The notes below the pieces were generated by a model. The model saw only the letters and a list, made by a program, of their open reading frames with translations. It did no database searches and had not been told where the DNA came from. From positions 1-64,000 of the forward strand of contig CAXXNX010000040.1 of assembly GCA_963664285.2 (NCBI GenBank): a DNA stretch of 64,000 nt, read 5' to 3'. The position numbers and the translations under genes were made by a program. Of this stretch, positions 36,878-45,709 are shown piece by piece; the stretch's first letter is position 1; every line of letters begins with the position of its first letter. The DNA is from JAJCYL01 sp963664285. Lineage in GTDB: Bacteria; Bacteroidota; Bacteroidia; Cytophagales; Cyclobacteriaceae.

Positions 36878-39139
36878 ATGATCAGATTTTATTTACTACT
36901 CCTAACTTCACTTACCGAATCCTTGATTTTTGCTCAGAATAATGGAAAAGTCATAGATTCTTCCAACGGAGAACCTATCTCCGGAGCTACCATACAATTT
37001 TACAGAGGTGACCCGCAGGTTACTGATATCTCTGGTGGTTTTACTTATTCAACTGAAGATATCTCTATAATCATTTCTCATATAGGCTATGAGGATAAGA
37101 ATATTGATCTATCGAATACTGATGGGGATCTTTTGGTACAGCTGGAAGCAGGAACTTTCAATCTCCAGGAAGTCGTAGTGACAGCATATCATGATAATCG
37201 AAAACTAATAGACACCCCAGGTCCGGTAGCGTTAATTTCGAAGAAGGAGCTCGAACGGGATCAGGATTTGATCTTCACAAACTCGCTCAACAGAGTTCCC
37301 GGAGTTTTTATGCATTCTGGTGCTTTAAATACCAATAGGATCACTATAAGAGGTATTGGTTCGAGATCCAGATTTTCTACTAATCGTGTGAAAGGTTATC
37401 TTAATGAGATCCCCCTAACCACAGGTGAGGGAGAAACGACAATGGAAGACATAGACCTGAGCCTTATTGATAGAGTAGAGATAATCCGAGGACCCGCTTC
37501 CAGCGAATTTGGAGCTGCTCTCGGGGGAGTAATCAATTTAAAGATTCAAAAGCCAGACTTTACTCGAAACAAAATCCAGACCAATACACAAATAGGTTCT
37601 TATGGTTTGATCAGAAACACAAGCTCATTCGATTTGGGGTTAAAAAATGGCTCTGTCAGATTTTTTGCATCAAAAATGGTAAGTGATGGATACCGGGAAA
37701 ACAATGAATACGATAGGGAATGTGGATCTATTACCGGACAATTTAATCTTAGCGAAAAGTCGCAGGTATCATTCATTTTTAATTTTATAGATCTAAAGGC
37801 ATTTATCCCCAGTAGCATTGATAGTGCTACGTTCGTGGAAAACCCCAGAGCCGCGGCATTTATTTGGCAAGAGGCAGAGGGTTTCGAAGACACCGAAAAA
37901 GCGTTTCTTGGGGTCTCTTTGGAGCACCCGCTTTCGGATAGACTAAATATAGCGTACAGTGTTTTTACTAATTTCCGCAATTCCAACGAAGTCCAACCCT
38001 TTGGTATTCTTAAGGAGAATACTAATGCTAATGGTGTGAGATTTAAGATTCAATATGACCTTGGGTCAAGTAGTGCATTACCTATTCTTACTTTTGGAAC
38101 AGAAATGTTCAGTGACCGCGTCATTGCAACTAATCACAATAACGACAGCATATCGAACCTGCCGGGACTGATTGAGAGTCATGACAATGTAGATAGGAAC
38201 TACCAAAATTATTTTTTACAAGGTGACTGGCAATTCAGTGAAAGATTGGCCTTAATTGCCGGTGTTAACGTCAATCAGACTAAATACGATTTTGAAGATC
38301 TGTTCAAGGAAGACGAAGATCAATCCGGAAAGATCAAATATAACCTTATTACATCTCCCAGGATCGGCTTGAATTATAAAATTAATTCAAATACGGCTAT
38401 CTATACAGTGATAAGCCATGGGTTCGGAACACCAACATTTGAAGAAACCAGAGATGAACAAGGATTCATAAACCCGGACATAGAACCAGAAACTGGATAT
38501 AACTATGAAATAGGCAGTCGAGGAAACCTTCTGAATAACAGGTTGACTTATGATGCCAGCCTTTTCACTCTAAGGGTGCGAGACTTATTGGTGTCTCGAA
38601 GGAGAAGGGAGGGTAGTAATGAACAAATCGGTGTTAATGCAGGCAAAACAACTCACAATGGCTTCGAAATGGCTTTAGGGTATCGACTGTATGAAAATCC
38701 GGCAACTTTTTTTCGAGGCTTAAGCATTCATTTTAACTATTCTTATGCTGGTTACAAGTTTAACACCTTCATTGACCAGGAGAATGACTTCTCTGGTAAC
38801 AGGTTAACCGGAGTTCCACGAAATACCATTAATGGTATAATGGAGTTTACTACTTCAATTGGAGTTTATGGGAACCTAAATTATCGTTTCGTAGATGAAA
38901 TCCCCATTTTAGATGACAATTCAATCTTTTCAGATAGTTACCAGGTGGTGAATCTTAAGGGCGGCTTTCAACATTCCCTTGGTAATTTCAGTTTTAACAT
39001 TTATGGAGGCGTTAATAACGTCTTTAATGAAAAGTATACTTCCCAAATATTGATAAATCCTCAATTTAATCAACGATATTTTTATCCAGGGCAAGCTCGA
39101 AACTATTTTGGAGGAATATCCCTGTCTCTAACTATATAG
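36878..39139 (+). CDS. TonB-dependent outer membrane receptor
   Basis: 753 residues. A signal peptide (residues 1 to about 19, ending IFAQ) is followed by a carboxypeptidase-regulatory-like beta-sandwich (GKVIDSSNGEPISGATIQFY). Then comes the plug domain (NLQEVVVTAYHDNRKLIDTP, IRGIGSRSRFSTNRVKGYLN, RVEIIRGPASSEFGAALGG) and a beta-barrel ending in an aromatic strand YFGGISLSLTI. It imports a ligand across the outer membrane with TonB energy. Similar receptors take up siderophores or metals; there is no SusD partner beside it, so polysaccharide import is unlikely. It starts 78 bases after the IS1380 tandem, which may have removed its upstream region. Confidence 0.92.
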   Translation: MIRFYLLLLTSLTESLIFAQNNGKVIDSSNGEPISGATIQFYRGDPQVTDISGGFTYSTEDISIIISHIGYEDKNIDLSNTDGDLLVQLEAGTFNLQEVVVTAYHDNRKLIDTPGPVALISKKELERDQDLIFTNSLNRVPGVFMHSGALNTNRITIRGIGSRSRFSTNRVKGYLNEIPLTTGEGETTMEDIDLSLIDRVEIIRGPASSEFGAALGGVINLKIQKPDFTRNKIQTNTQIGSYGLIRNTSSFDLGLKNGSVRFFASKMVSDGYRENNEYDRECGSITGQFNLSEKSQVSFIFNFIDLKAFIPSSIDSATFVENPRAAAFIWQEAEGFEDTEKAFLGVSLEHPLSDRLNIAYSVFTNFRNSNEVQPFGILKENTNANGVRFKIQYDLGSSSALPILTFGTEMFSDRVIATNHNNDSISNLPGLIESHDNVDRNYQNYFLQGDWQFSERLALIAGVNVNQTKYDFEDLFKEDEDQSGKIKYNLITSPRIGLNYKINSNTAIYTVISHGFGTPTFEETRDEQGFINPDIEPETGYNYEIGSRGNLLNNRLTYDASLFTLRVRDLLVSRRRREGSNEQIGVNAGKTTHNGFEMALGYRLYENPATFFRGLSIHFNYSYAGYKFNTFIDQENDFSGNRLTGVPRNTINGIMEFTTSIGVYGNLNYRFVDEIPILDDNSIFSDSYQVVNLKGGFQHSLGNFSFNIYGGVNNVFNEKYTSQILINPQFNQRYFYPGQARNYFGGISLSLTI

Positions 39140-39149
39140 TCTTAATTAA

Positions 39150-39300
39150 TTGATGTTCTCAAGAGCCATTTCCTCGCTCCCACTTTGCCCCTATCGCTGG
39201 CGCAAGAACTGGCTACAGGACATCGCAAATGGGAATCTGTTCACATTTTACAGACGGTGCTGGCGAAGCTGGACCGGTTGCTCCCAGGAATTCATACATA
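39150..39300 (+). other. Gene fragment with foreign codon use, unidentified
   Basis: In the 179-base gap before the TerB-like gene one frame reads LKSHFLAPTLPLSLAQELAT and continues GHRKWESVHILQTVLAKLDR to a stop near 39302. It has no start codon and uses G/C-ending codons (CTG, GCG) unlike its neighbours. It may be the end of a lost foreign gene. I cannot assign a family. Confidence 0.3.
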
Positions 39301-39318
39301 TTAATACAACGCTTGCAG

Positions 39319-39720
39319 TTATTTATTAAGGAACGTTTGAATCTTTTCTTTAAGTGCGCTTTTATCTGCACTTAAATCAGGGTCGCTATATATTTTGAGT
39401 ATTAATTCGAAGAGTACATCCTCATTATATCCGAGCTTTGAAGCCATTTTTGCACAAAACTTGATCTCATCCTCATATAATCTACCATCAATCTTCATTA
39501 ATTTAACGATACCATAGATGTACTCATATTTCTCATCATCTGGCAAATGAGAGAGTGATCCTATATCACTGGGTTCATCAAAACATTGTGTAATCTCTTC
39601 ATCACTCATCGAATTGGCCTTTCCAACTTGATTAATGAGATCAATTTCCTCCTGAACGACTACACCATCTACCCGAGCTAATTGGACGAGGATATTTAAA
39701 TATGTTCTGGTGTTGGACAT
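39319..39720 (-). CDS. TerB-like helical protein
   Basis: 133 residues from ATG 39720 (MSNTRTYLNILVQLARVDG). Two repeats of the acidic TerB motif are visible: ARVDGVVVQEEIDLINQVGK and LMKIDGRLYEDEIKFCAKMA, each with D-G and E residues that can bind a divalent metal. The protein is all-helical and cytoplasmic. TerB domains occur in tellurite resistance and stress systems, but single-domain versions like this have no known role. An upstream in-frame start at 39759 adds 13 residues of uncertain reality. Confidence 0.75.
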   Translation of the reverse strand: MSNTRTYLNILVQLARVDGVVVQEEIDLINQVGKANSMSDEEITQCFDEPSDIGSLSHLPDDEKYEYIYGIVKLMKIDGRLYEDEIKFCAKMASKLGYNEDVLFELILKIYSDPDLSADKSALKEKIQTFLNK

Positions 39721-39831
39721 CAGTTCACAATAACCGGTTAAAGTATAGTTTGGAACCAAAAGTAATAATTTAAATTATATTTAATTCTCTAAAGACGAAT
39801 CTGGCAATTACCAGTTAATAAATCAGGTATT

Positions 39832-40404
39832 TTGAACTTTTTGGCTCATCTTTTCCTGTCAGGCAATGACGACGATATCAAAATCGGTAACTACATAGGA
39901 GATTTTGTTAAGGGAAATCAATTAAATAAATACCCAAAGGGAATTAGGGACGGCATTTTACTTCATCGTAAAATAGATCATTTTACTGACAATCATCCGG
40001 TTGTCTTGGAAAGCAAGAAGCGATTGAGGCCCAGATACAGACATTATGCACCAGTTATTGTGGACATGTATTACGATCATTTCCTGGCAGCCAACTGGAA
40101 AGATTATTCTTATCTAGAGCTAAAACAATTCACATCCGGATTTTATGACCTGGCCTGGAGTAAATCAGATTTACTACCTGATCAGGTGATCCATTTATTG
40201 ACCCATATGTCATCAACCGACTGGCTATTCCACTATAAAGATCTAGAGGGAATAGACAGAGCCTTGAAAGGAATGGCAAGAAGAACAAAATTTCATTCAG
40301 GGATGGATGAGGCAGTGAGAGAATTGGAACAGTCTTATCAATTGTTTTTAAACGAGTTCCAGCAATTCTTTCCAGAACTTATGAATTATTGCAGGTATGA
40401 TTAA
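39832..40404 (+). CDS. acpH: Acyl carrier protein phosphodiesterase
   Basis: 190 residues of the AcpH/DUF479 family, which removes the phosphopantetheine group from acyl carrier protein. The HD-type residues are in MNFLAHLFLSG, IGDFVKG, GILLHRKIDHFTDNHP and VDMYYDHFLA. Translation seems to start at a TTG (39832-39834), giving the family N-terminus MNFLAHL. It overlaps the start of crcB by 8 bases, suggesting a two-gene operon. Confidence 0.9.
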   Translation: MNFLAHLFLSGNDDDIKIGNYIGDFVKGNQLNKYPKGIRDGILLHRKIDHFTDNHPVVLESKKRLRPRYRHYAPVIVDMYYDHFLAANWKDYSYLELKQFTSGFYDLAWSKSDLLPDQVIHLLTHMSSTDWLFHYKDLEGIDRALKGMARRTKFHSGMDEAVRELEQSYQLFLNEFQQFFPELMNYCRYD

Positions 40405-40739
40405 GACATTGTTAATTATTGGTTTGGGTGGTTTTGTAGGTAGTGTAACAAGGTACATTCTTTATCACTATTTTGCCCAGAACTATCCCACTGATTACCC
40501 CTTGGGCACTTTTGTTGCCAACTTACTTGGATGCTTTATTATTGGTATAGTTTTCGGTCTGGCAGCAGAAGGAAATGGCCTGAATAAAGAGTTAATCTTT
40601 TTCTTATCAGTTGGTTTTTGCGGAGCGCTTACCACATTTTCTACGTTCTCCTATGAAAACCTATTAATGATAAATCAGGGAAAAGTATTCCTTGCCCTAG
40701 TATATTCCGGGCTAAGTTATACCATGGGATTAATCTTAA

Positions 40740-42360
40740 CCCGCATTATTCATAGGCCACCAATTTTGGGATTAATAATGGGTTGCTAACTATTTTTGAT
40801 TGGAGTGTATGTATTAATTTGAAGATCAACCAGGTTTCTGGATTTCAAAGGACATTAGAGCGTTTTTTTGTTAGAATTTTTCAATTTTCAGTCAAAGCTC
40901 TATTGTGTTCTTATGGAAGAACATTTTTTTGATTAAATCAAACTGTTTAACTGATCGGTCAGTTCACCGTAAGCAAATCGCCCAGCAGGTATTGATATCT
41001 AAAGGCTCTTGAGAATTGTATTGTCAATGATCTTTTCCTTTCTTTCAGGCACGCCCCAACCTTCATCAGGTAAAGCCGGATATTGTCCACTTGCCATCGT
41101 TTAGCAAAGTGGTGTTTTGTTTTGGCAATTAATAATTTAATCTGCCGGAACATTTCATAACAGAGGGTAGCGATGATTAAACGCATGAAATTGGCCCAGT
41201 AGCGATGACAGGAAAGCCGGTCGGAATAAGTCATGTTTTTGAGTTCCTTTATTCGATTTTTACTGGCATCACCTCGCTTGACATAAAAATCAAAGTAAAT
41301 CTGTTGAGTGGTCATCGCTTCAAAGTTGCTCACAAAGTAACGGACATTCATTCCTTTTCCGGTAGACTCCACTTTGGCGTACAGCTTTTCAGAACGATCC
41401 CAGCTTTTGGCCTGGTAAGTAAACGGGCCAACAAACTCTTGATGTTTGATGATTTTTGAAGCATATTCCTTTTTTACTTCAATGATAGTCTGTTTGGTAA
41501 AAGTCTTTAAAACTTCATTACTACTAATACCTAAACAAAATTGAAGGTCAAACTGCTTAGCTATCCGATAAAAAGATGCTCCTGAAAAGCCACTATCCGC
41601 TCGAATAAGGATCTTTACTGAGGGCAGTTTTTTTCTGATTTTAATGACAATCCTTTTCAATAAGGCCACAAACCATTTGTTGGAGTGACAATTGCCCGGA
41701 CGTAGTACTGGTAAAATGACCTGACCGGTGTTCCCGTCCTTAAAGAACAACTCATGGTACATAGTCTGTCCATAATAGCCATTATACAAACTGAGTTGTT
41801 GGGATCCATGAGTAGGGTCATCGGTACCATCTACATCAATGATGATTTGACCAGTCTTCTCTTTCAACTCCTCTACATAACGGTCTACAAACCATTGACT
41901 CATCTGGTAGATCAGACTCCGATCGGCCTTGTTTTCAAATCGACTTAAAGTAGGCTGGGAACATAATCCGCTATCTAGTACTTTACGGATCACCGGATCC
42001 TCTCGGAGTTTTTGTTCGTCATTGCAATCCTGATAGCCCTGCATCATTAAAAACACCCGTTGGCGAAGCATTTCTTCATAAGTGTATTCGATAAAAAAGG
42101 GGTTTCGATAGTCAGGAATCAGTGCGGCGAAGCTTTTTAATAGACCAGTCTTTCTCTCTACTTTTTCACTTAACAATATCGCTCCGTCTGAGCTAATCGC
42201 TGATGCTGAAAAATCAAATTTAAAAGCTTGTTTTCCTCGATAAAATACGGTATCTTTTTCCTTATATTCAGGCATAAATTAATTGCTTATTTTGTTGTCT
42301 AACTATCTCAATATAAGCAATTTATGCCTGTTTTTTATTGTCTACTATGAATTTTTCGGG
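40740..42360 (-). mobile_element. IS1380-family insertion sequence, copy E
   Basis: 1621 bp between TTAA at 40736-40739 and 42361-42364, inserted in the 3' end of crcB and in the opposite direction to it. The ends are the same as in the other copies. Inverted relative to the tandem at 34323-36795, so recombination could flip the 36.8-40.7 kb segment carrying the TonB receptor, terB-like gene and acpH. Confidence 0.92.
40959..42275 (-). CDS. IS1380-family transposase (copy E), conserved Glu changed to Lys
   Basis: A full 438-codon frame, but with two substitutions found in no other copy here: Ala322 to Thr and, in the ENRIKE motif, Glu339 to Lys (codon at 41259-41261). That glutamate is conserved in the family and is the likely third catalytic residue, so this copy is probably inactive despite its open frame. 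Confidence 0.9.
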   Translation of the reverse strand: MPEYKEKDTVFYRGKQAFKFDFSASAISSDGAILLSEKVERKTGLLKSFAALIPDYRNPFFIEYTYEEMLRQRVFLMMQGYQDCNDEQKLREDPVIRKVLDSGLCSQPTLSRFENKADRSLIYQMSQWFVDRYVEELKEKTGQIIIDVDGTDDPTHGSQQLSLYNGYYGQTMYHELFFKDGNTGQVILPVLRPGNCHSNKWFVALLKRIVIKIRKKLPSVKILIRADSGFSGASFYRIAKQFDLQFCLGISSNEVLKTFTKQTIIEVKKEYASKIIKHQEFVGPFTYQAKSWDRSEKLYAKVESTGKGMNVRYFVSNFEAMTTQQIYFDFYVKRGDASKNRIKELKNMTYSDRLSCHRYWANFMRLIIATLCYEMFRQIKLLIAKTKHHFAKRWQVDNIRLYLMKVGACLKERKRSLTIQFSRAFRYQYLLGDLLTVN

Positions 42361-42564
42361 TTAACCTGGATTGGGCTAAATGCATCAAAATTATTCGCAT
42401 AAGTTACCAAAATGGGTCCATATTACAGCAGGGCTCCGAATCCGATAGTAATAATGATGCTGGCAGTTAAAAAAGTGCTCTCATCCATAGCGGAAATTAA
42501 GATCCACGGACCTGGGACATGATATTGATCAGCAAGAAAAGGTGATGGTTATTGGTGCCATAAG

Positions 42565-42649
42565 TGCGCATGAGAGGACTCGAACCTCCACGAGCTAAAC
42601 GCCCACTAGCCCCTCAAGCTAGCGTGTCTACCAATTCCACCACATGCGC
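42565..42649 (-). tRNA. tRNA-Leu (anticodon GAG)
   Basis: On the minus strand an 85-base class II tRNA. The acceptor arms are GCGCATG and CATGCGC with discriminator A, the D arm contains GGTGGAATTGGTAGACAC, and the anticodon arm is CTAGC-TTGAGGG-GCTAG with GAG in the loop. A long variable arm GGGCGTTTAGCTC and a T arm with GGTTCGAGTCC follow. CCA is not encoded. It lies 45 bases downstream of aspS on the same strand. Confidence 0.95.
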
Positions 42650-42694
42650 ATTTTAGGGTAAGCAAAATTAGATAAATCCTGTTATTAAAGAAAC

Positions 42695-44443
42695 CTACAA
42701 GTCAAGCTTAATTGACAATTCCTTCAGTTGGTCGCCAGCAATTACAGAAGGAGAATCAATCATGACATCACGGCCAGAGGTATTTTTAGGAAATGCAATG
42801 CAATCACGGATAGACTCCTGACCAGAGAAAAGCGCACAAAGCCTATCAAATCCAAATGCAATTCCACCATGAGGAGGAGCGCCATATTGAAAAGCATCCA
42901 ATAGAAATCCAAATTGAGATTGCGCCTCCTCCTCACTAAAGCCTAGAGCCTTAAACATTTTTTGCTGTAAATCCCTGTGGTGAATACGTATTGAGCCCCC
43001 TCCAATTTCAACACCATTAATAACCATATCATAGGCATTCGCTCTAACGCTCCCAGGATCTGAATCTAACAATTCGATATCATCCGGATTAGGTGAGGTA
43101 AATGGATGATGCATCGCATGGTATCTTTGACTTTCTACATCCCACTCCAAAAGTGGAAAATTAACTACCCATAAAGCTTCAAATTCATCCTTCTTCCTCA
43201 ACCCCAACTGGTTACCCATATGCAATCGTAATACGCTCAGAGCATTTCGCGTTGTTTCTGAAGCTCCAGCCAGAATTAAGATTAAATCTCCCGGTTTCGC
43301 GTTGAATACTTCTGCCCAGCTTTGAAGATCATCCGAGGAGTAGAACTTATCAACAGATGATTTGAATGTTCCGTCTGTATTGTATTTAAGATAAACCAAG
43401 CCCCTAGCGCCAACTTGTGGTCGTCTCACAAATTCTGTCAACTCATCCAGTTGTTTCCTTGTGTATTCCGCACAACCCACGGCATTAATACCCACAACAA
43501 GTTCGGCCTGATCAAATACATTGAACCCTTTACCCTGAGTTAATTGATTTAGCTCAACAAACCTCATGTCAAAACGGATATCAGGTTTGTCCGATCCATA
43601 GTTTTTTATAGCCTCGTCATAACTAATCATAAGGAAATCCTTGATCTCGATCCCTAACACAGCCTTAAATAAATAGCGCACCAATCCCTCAAACATTTCG
43701 AGCACATCTTGCCTTCTAACAAAGGACATCTCGCAATCAATCTGCGTGAATTCAGGTTGCCGATCAGCTCTTAAATCTTCATCTCTAAAACATCTAACCA
43801 GTTGAAAATACCGATCAAAACCAGAGACCATCAAAAGTTGTTTGAAAGTTTGTGGAGACTGAGGTAAAGCATAAAATTCTCCGGGATTCATCCTTGATGG
43901 AACAACAAAGTCTCTCGCACCCTCAGGAGTTGATTTAATCAAAACCGGGGTTTCAATTTCAATAAAATCCCGACTGTTAAGATACTTTCTTGTTTCCTGC
44001 ATCAACTTGTTACGAAATTCAATGTTTTTCCTAATAGGATTCCGACGCAAATCCAGGTATCGATATTTCATCCTCAATTCTTCCCCCCCGTCAGTTTCAT
44101 CTTCAATAAGAAAGGGAGGCACTTTTGCCTTGTTAAGATATTCTAACTTTTCTACCCTGATTTCAATATCTCCGGTTTGAAGTTTAGCATTTGATGCTAT
44201 TCTTTTCGCAACCTGACCAGTGGCGGAAATCACATCTTCTCTACCCGCTTTCTTTGCCTCTTCAATTATATCTTTCTTGGTGACCCCCTCTTCAAAAACT
44301 AACTGAGTAATACCGTATCGATCTCTCAAATCGATCCACACCATACCCCCTTTGTCTCTCAACCGCTGAACCCAGCCACATAGGGTTACACTTTCTCCAA
44401 TCTGTTCCTTTCTCAACTCGCCACAGTTATTTGTTCTCAACAT
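42695..44443 (-). CDS. aspS: Aspartyl-tRNA synthetase
   Basis: 582 residues, the long bacterial-type class II enzyme. It has an N-terminal anticodon-binding OB fold (VTLCGWVQRLRDKGGMVWID), motif 2 in FRDEDLRADRQPEFTQID, a bacterial GAD insert in the middle, and motif 3 in GAPPHGGIAFGFDRLCALF. It charges tRNA-Asp. It starts behind a TAnnTTTG-type box at 44471-44478. Confidence 0.97.
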   Translation of the reverse strand: MLRTNNCGELRKEQIGESVTLCGWVQRLRDKGGMVWIDLRDRYGITQLVFEEGVTKKDIIEEAKKAGREDVISATGQVAKRIASNAKLQTGDIEIRVEKLEYLNKAKVPPFLIEDETDGGEELRMKYRYLDLRRNPIRKNIEFRNKLMQETRKYLNSRDFIEIETPVLIKSTPEGARDFVVPSRMNPGEFYALPQSPQTFKQLLMVSGFDRYFQLVRCFRDEDLRADRQPEFTQIDCEMSFVRRQDVLEMFEGLVRYLFKAVLGIEIKDFLMISYDEAIKNYGSDKPDIRFDMRFVELNQLTQGKGFNVFDQAELVVGINAVGCAEYTRKQLDELTEFVRRPQVGARGLVYLKYNTDGTFKSSVDKFYSSDDLQSWAEVFNAKPGDLILILAGASETTRNALSVLRLHMGNQLGLRKKDEFEALWVVNFPLLEWDVESQRYHAMHHPFTSPNPDDIELLDSDPGSVRANAYDMVINGVEIGGGSIRIHHRDLQQKMFKALGFSEEEAQSQFGFLLDAFQYGAPPHGGIAFGFDRLCALFSGQESIRDCIAFPKNTSGRDVMIDSPSVIAGDQLKELSIKLDL

Positions 44444-44470
44444 TTTTTGACTAGTAAATTTTTAAGGCGG

Positions 44471-44478
44471 CAAAGTTA
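44471..44478 (-). promoter_or_regulatory. Possible -7 element for aspS
   Basis: TAACTTTG on the minus strand, followed by CCGCC, 27 bases upstream of the aspS ATG. No TTG is found at the expected distance, so the call rests on the -7 box alone. Confidence 0.4.
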
Positions 44479-44567
44479 GTCTTCAAAAGGAACTAAGCAG
44501 ATGGAATGCGCAATAGTTTTTGGTGTAAAGTTTGTCAAGCTATTAGTTTTACAGAAAAGTAGGTCTA

Positions 44568-45110
44568 ATGAAACTTCTAATAATATTACCTTTTATAGTC
44601 CTTTTCATGCAAAGCCCGAAATTCATTAGGGTTAAGATTACTGACGATATCTCAATCAAGGTCCCACAAGATTTTAACCCTGTCCCGGAAGGACAAATGA
44701 TCAATAGACATGTCCATTTCAGAAGACCACTGGCACTTTTTACCGACCCAATGAACGAAGTTGATCTTGTATTTAATCAAAACCCCACACGATGGAGAGA
44801 GGCAGATATTGAAATCCTCAAAGATTTCTACAAATCCAATATCCTTAGTCTTTATGACGACGTCGAGTTTATAAAAGAAGAAGTTGCTGACATTAGAGGT
44901 AAGAAATTCGCAGTTTTTGAATTCATTTCTTCAATTAAAGGCAATCAGAATTCATTCCGCAATACTTCCGCGCTAAGAAAATACACTTACATACAATATA
45001 CAATATACCATGGTTCGACATTAGTTTCTAATCTGAGCACACCAGCTCGAAAGAAACTTCAATGGTCAGGGCTGGCCCACGAAATTATGAGCAGTATCGC
45101 ATTCAAATAA
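44568..45110 (+). CDS. Secreted or membrane-anchored protein of unknown function
   Basis: 180 residues with an N-terminal hydrophobic leader (MKLLIILPFIVLFMQS) that may be cleaved or act as an anchor. The rest is a soluble alpha/beta domain (FIRVKITDDISIKVPQDFNP, then RGKKFAVFEFISSIKGN, and LSTPARKKLQWSGLAHEIMS). This pattern resembles small periplasmic proteins with a PsbP/DUF-type fold, but I cannot name the family. It is followed after 6 bases by tadA, so the two may be co-transcribed, although a functional link is not obvious. Confidence 0.6.
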   Translation: MKLLIILPFIVLFMQSPKFIRVKITDDISIKVPQDFNPVPEGQMINRHVHFRRPLALFTDPMNEVDLVFNQNPTRWREADIEILKDFYKSNILSLYDDVEFIKEEVADIRGKKFAVFEFISSIKGNQNSFRNTSALRKYTYIQYTIYHGSTLVSNLSTPARKKLQWSGLAHEIMSSIAFK

Positions 45111-45116
45111 AAAATA

Positions 45117-45566
45117 ATGAAACTGAGTGTTTTCTCAAATGAACATTTCATGAAGGAAGCTTACAAACTGGCGCTACAAGCCCGGGACGAAGGGGAGATC
45201 CCAGTGGGGGCCATCATAGTTAGCAATAAACGTATAATTGGAAAAGGATACAATCAGACTGAAAAATTGAACGACGTAACTGCTCATGCTGAAATTTTAG
45301 CAATCACGGCAGCTCAAAATTATCTTGGGGCCAAGTACCTAAAAACTTGTGAAATCTATGTAACACTTGAGCCCTGTGTGATGTGTGCAGGTGCGCTATT
45401 CTGGGCACAAATTGACAGGCTGGTTTTTGGGGCCAGCGACGTCAAGAGAGGATTTACCATTATTAAACAAAATTTACTGCATCCTAAAACAAAAGTTGAT
45501 AGTGGATTGCTTTCAAATCAATGTTCAGCCCTTGTATCTGATTTTTTTCGCGGATTAAGAGAGTAG
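45117..45566 (+). CDS. tadA: tRNA-adenosine deaminase (nucleoside deaminase)
   Basis: 149 residues of the cytidine/deoxycytidylate deaminase fold. The zinc motif is complete: HAEILAI supplies His and the proton-shuttle Glu, and LEPCVMCAGALFWAQIDRL the two cysteines. TadA converts A34 to inosine in tRNA-Arg(ACG). Guanine deaminases share the motif, but length and the sequence around EGEIPVGAIIVSNKRIIGKG favour TadA. Confidence 0.9.
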   Translation: MKLSVFSNEHFMKEAYKLALQARDEGEIPVGAIIVSNKRIIGKGYNQTEKLNDVTAHAEILAITAAQNYLGAKYLKTCEIYVTLEPCVMCAGALFWAQIDRLVFGASDVKRGFTIIKQNLLHPKTKVDSGLLSNQCSALVSDFFRGLRE

Positions 45567-45709
45567 GGTTTATCACAAAGACTAATAATTAACGGATATT
45601 ATGCTTAATAAATTAATTGGGAATTAGTAATTTTATTTTCTTCTTTGATCTACATTTCTGATCAATTATTTATTTTGAATCAATTGTTTAAATAAAAACA
45701 GCAATAAAA

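Larger units (their letters stand above)
40397..42402 (+). pseudogene. crcB: Fluoride channel gene with its last codons displaced by IS1380
   Basis: CrcB/Fluc is a small dimeric fluoride exporter. Residues 1-114 are native: IIGLGGFVGSVTRYILYHYF, PLGTFVANLLGCFIIG with the pore asparagine, and GFCGALTTFSTFSYENLLM. After GLILT the original gene continued WIGLNASKLFA and stopped at 42400-42402 (126 residues, in frame when the element and one TTAA are removed). With IS1380 copy E in place the frame ends at 40789 with an IS-encoded tail (RIIHRPPILGLIMGC). All four membrane helices are probably retained, so the altered protein might still work. Confidence 0.85.
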
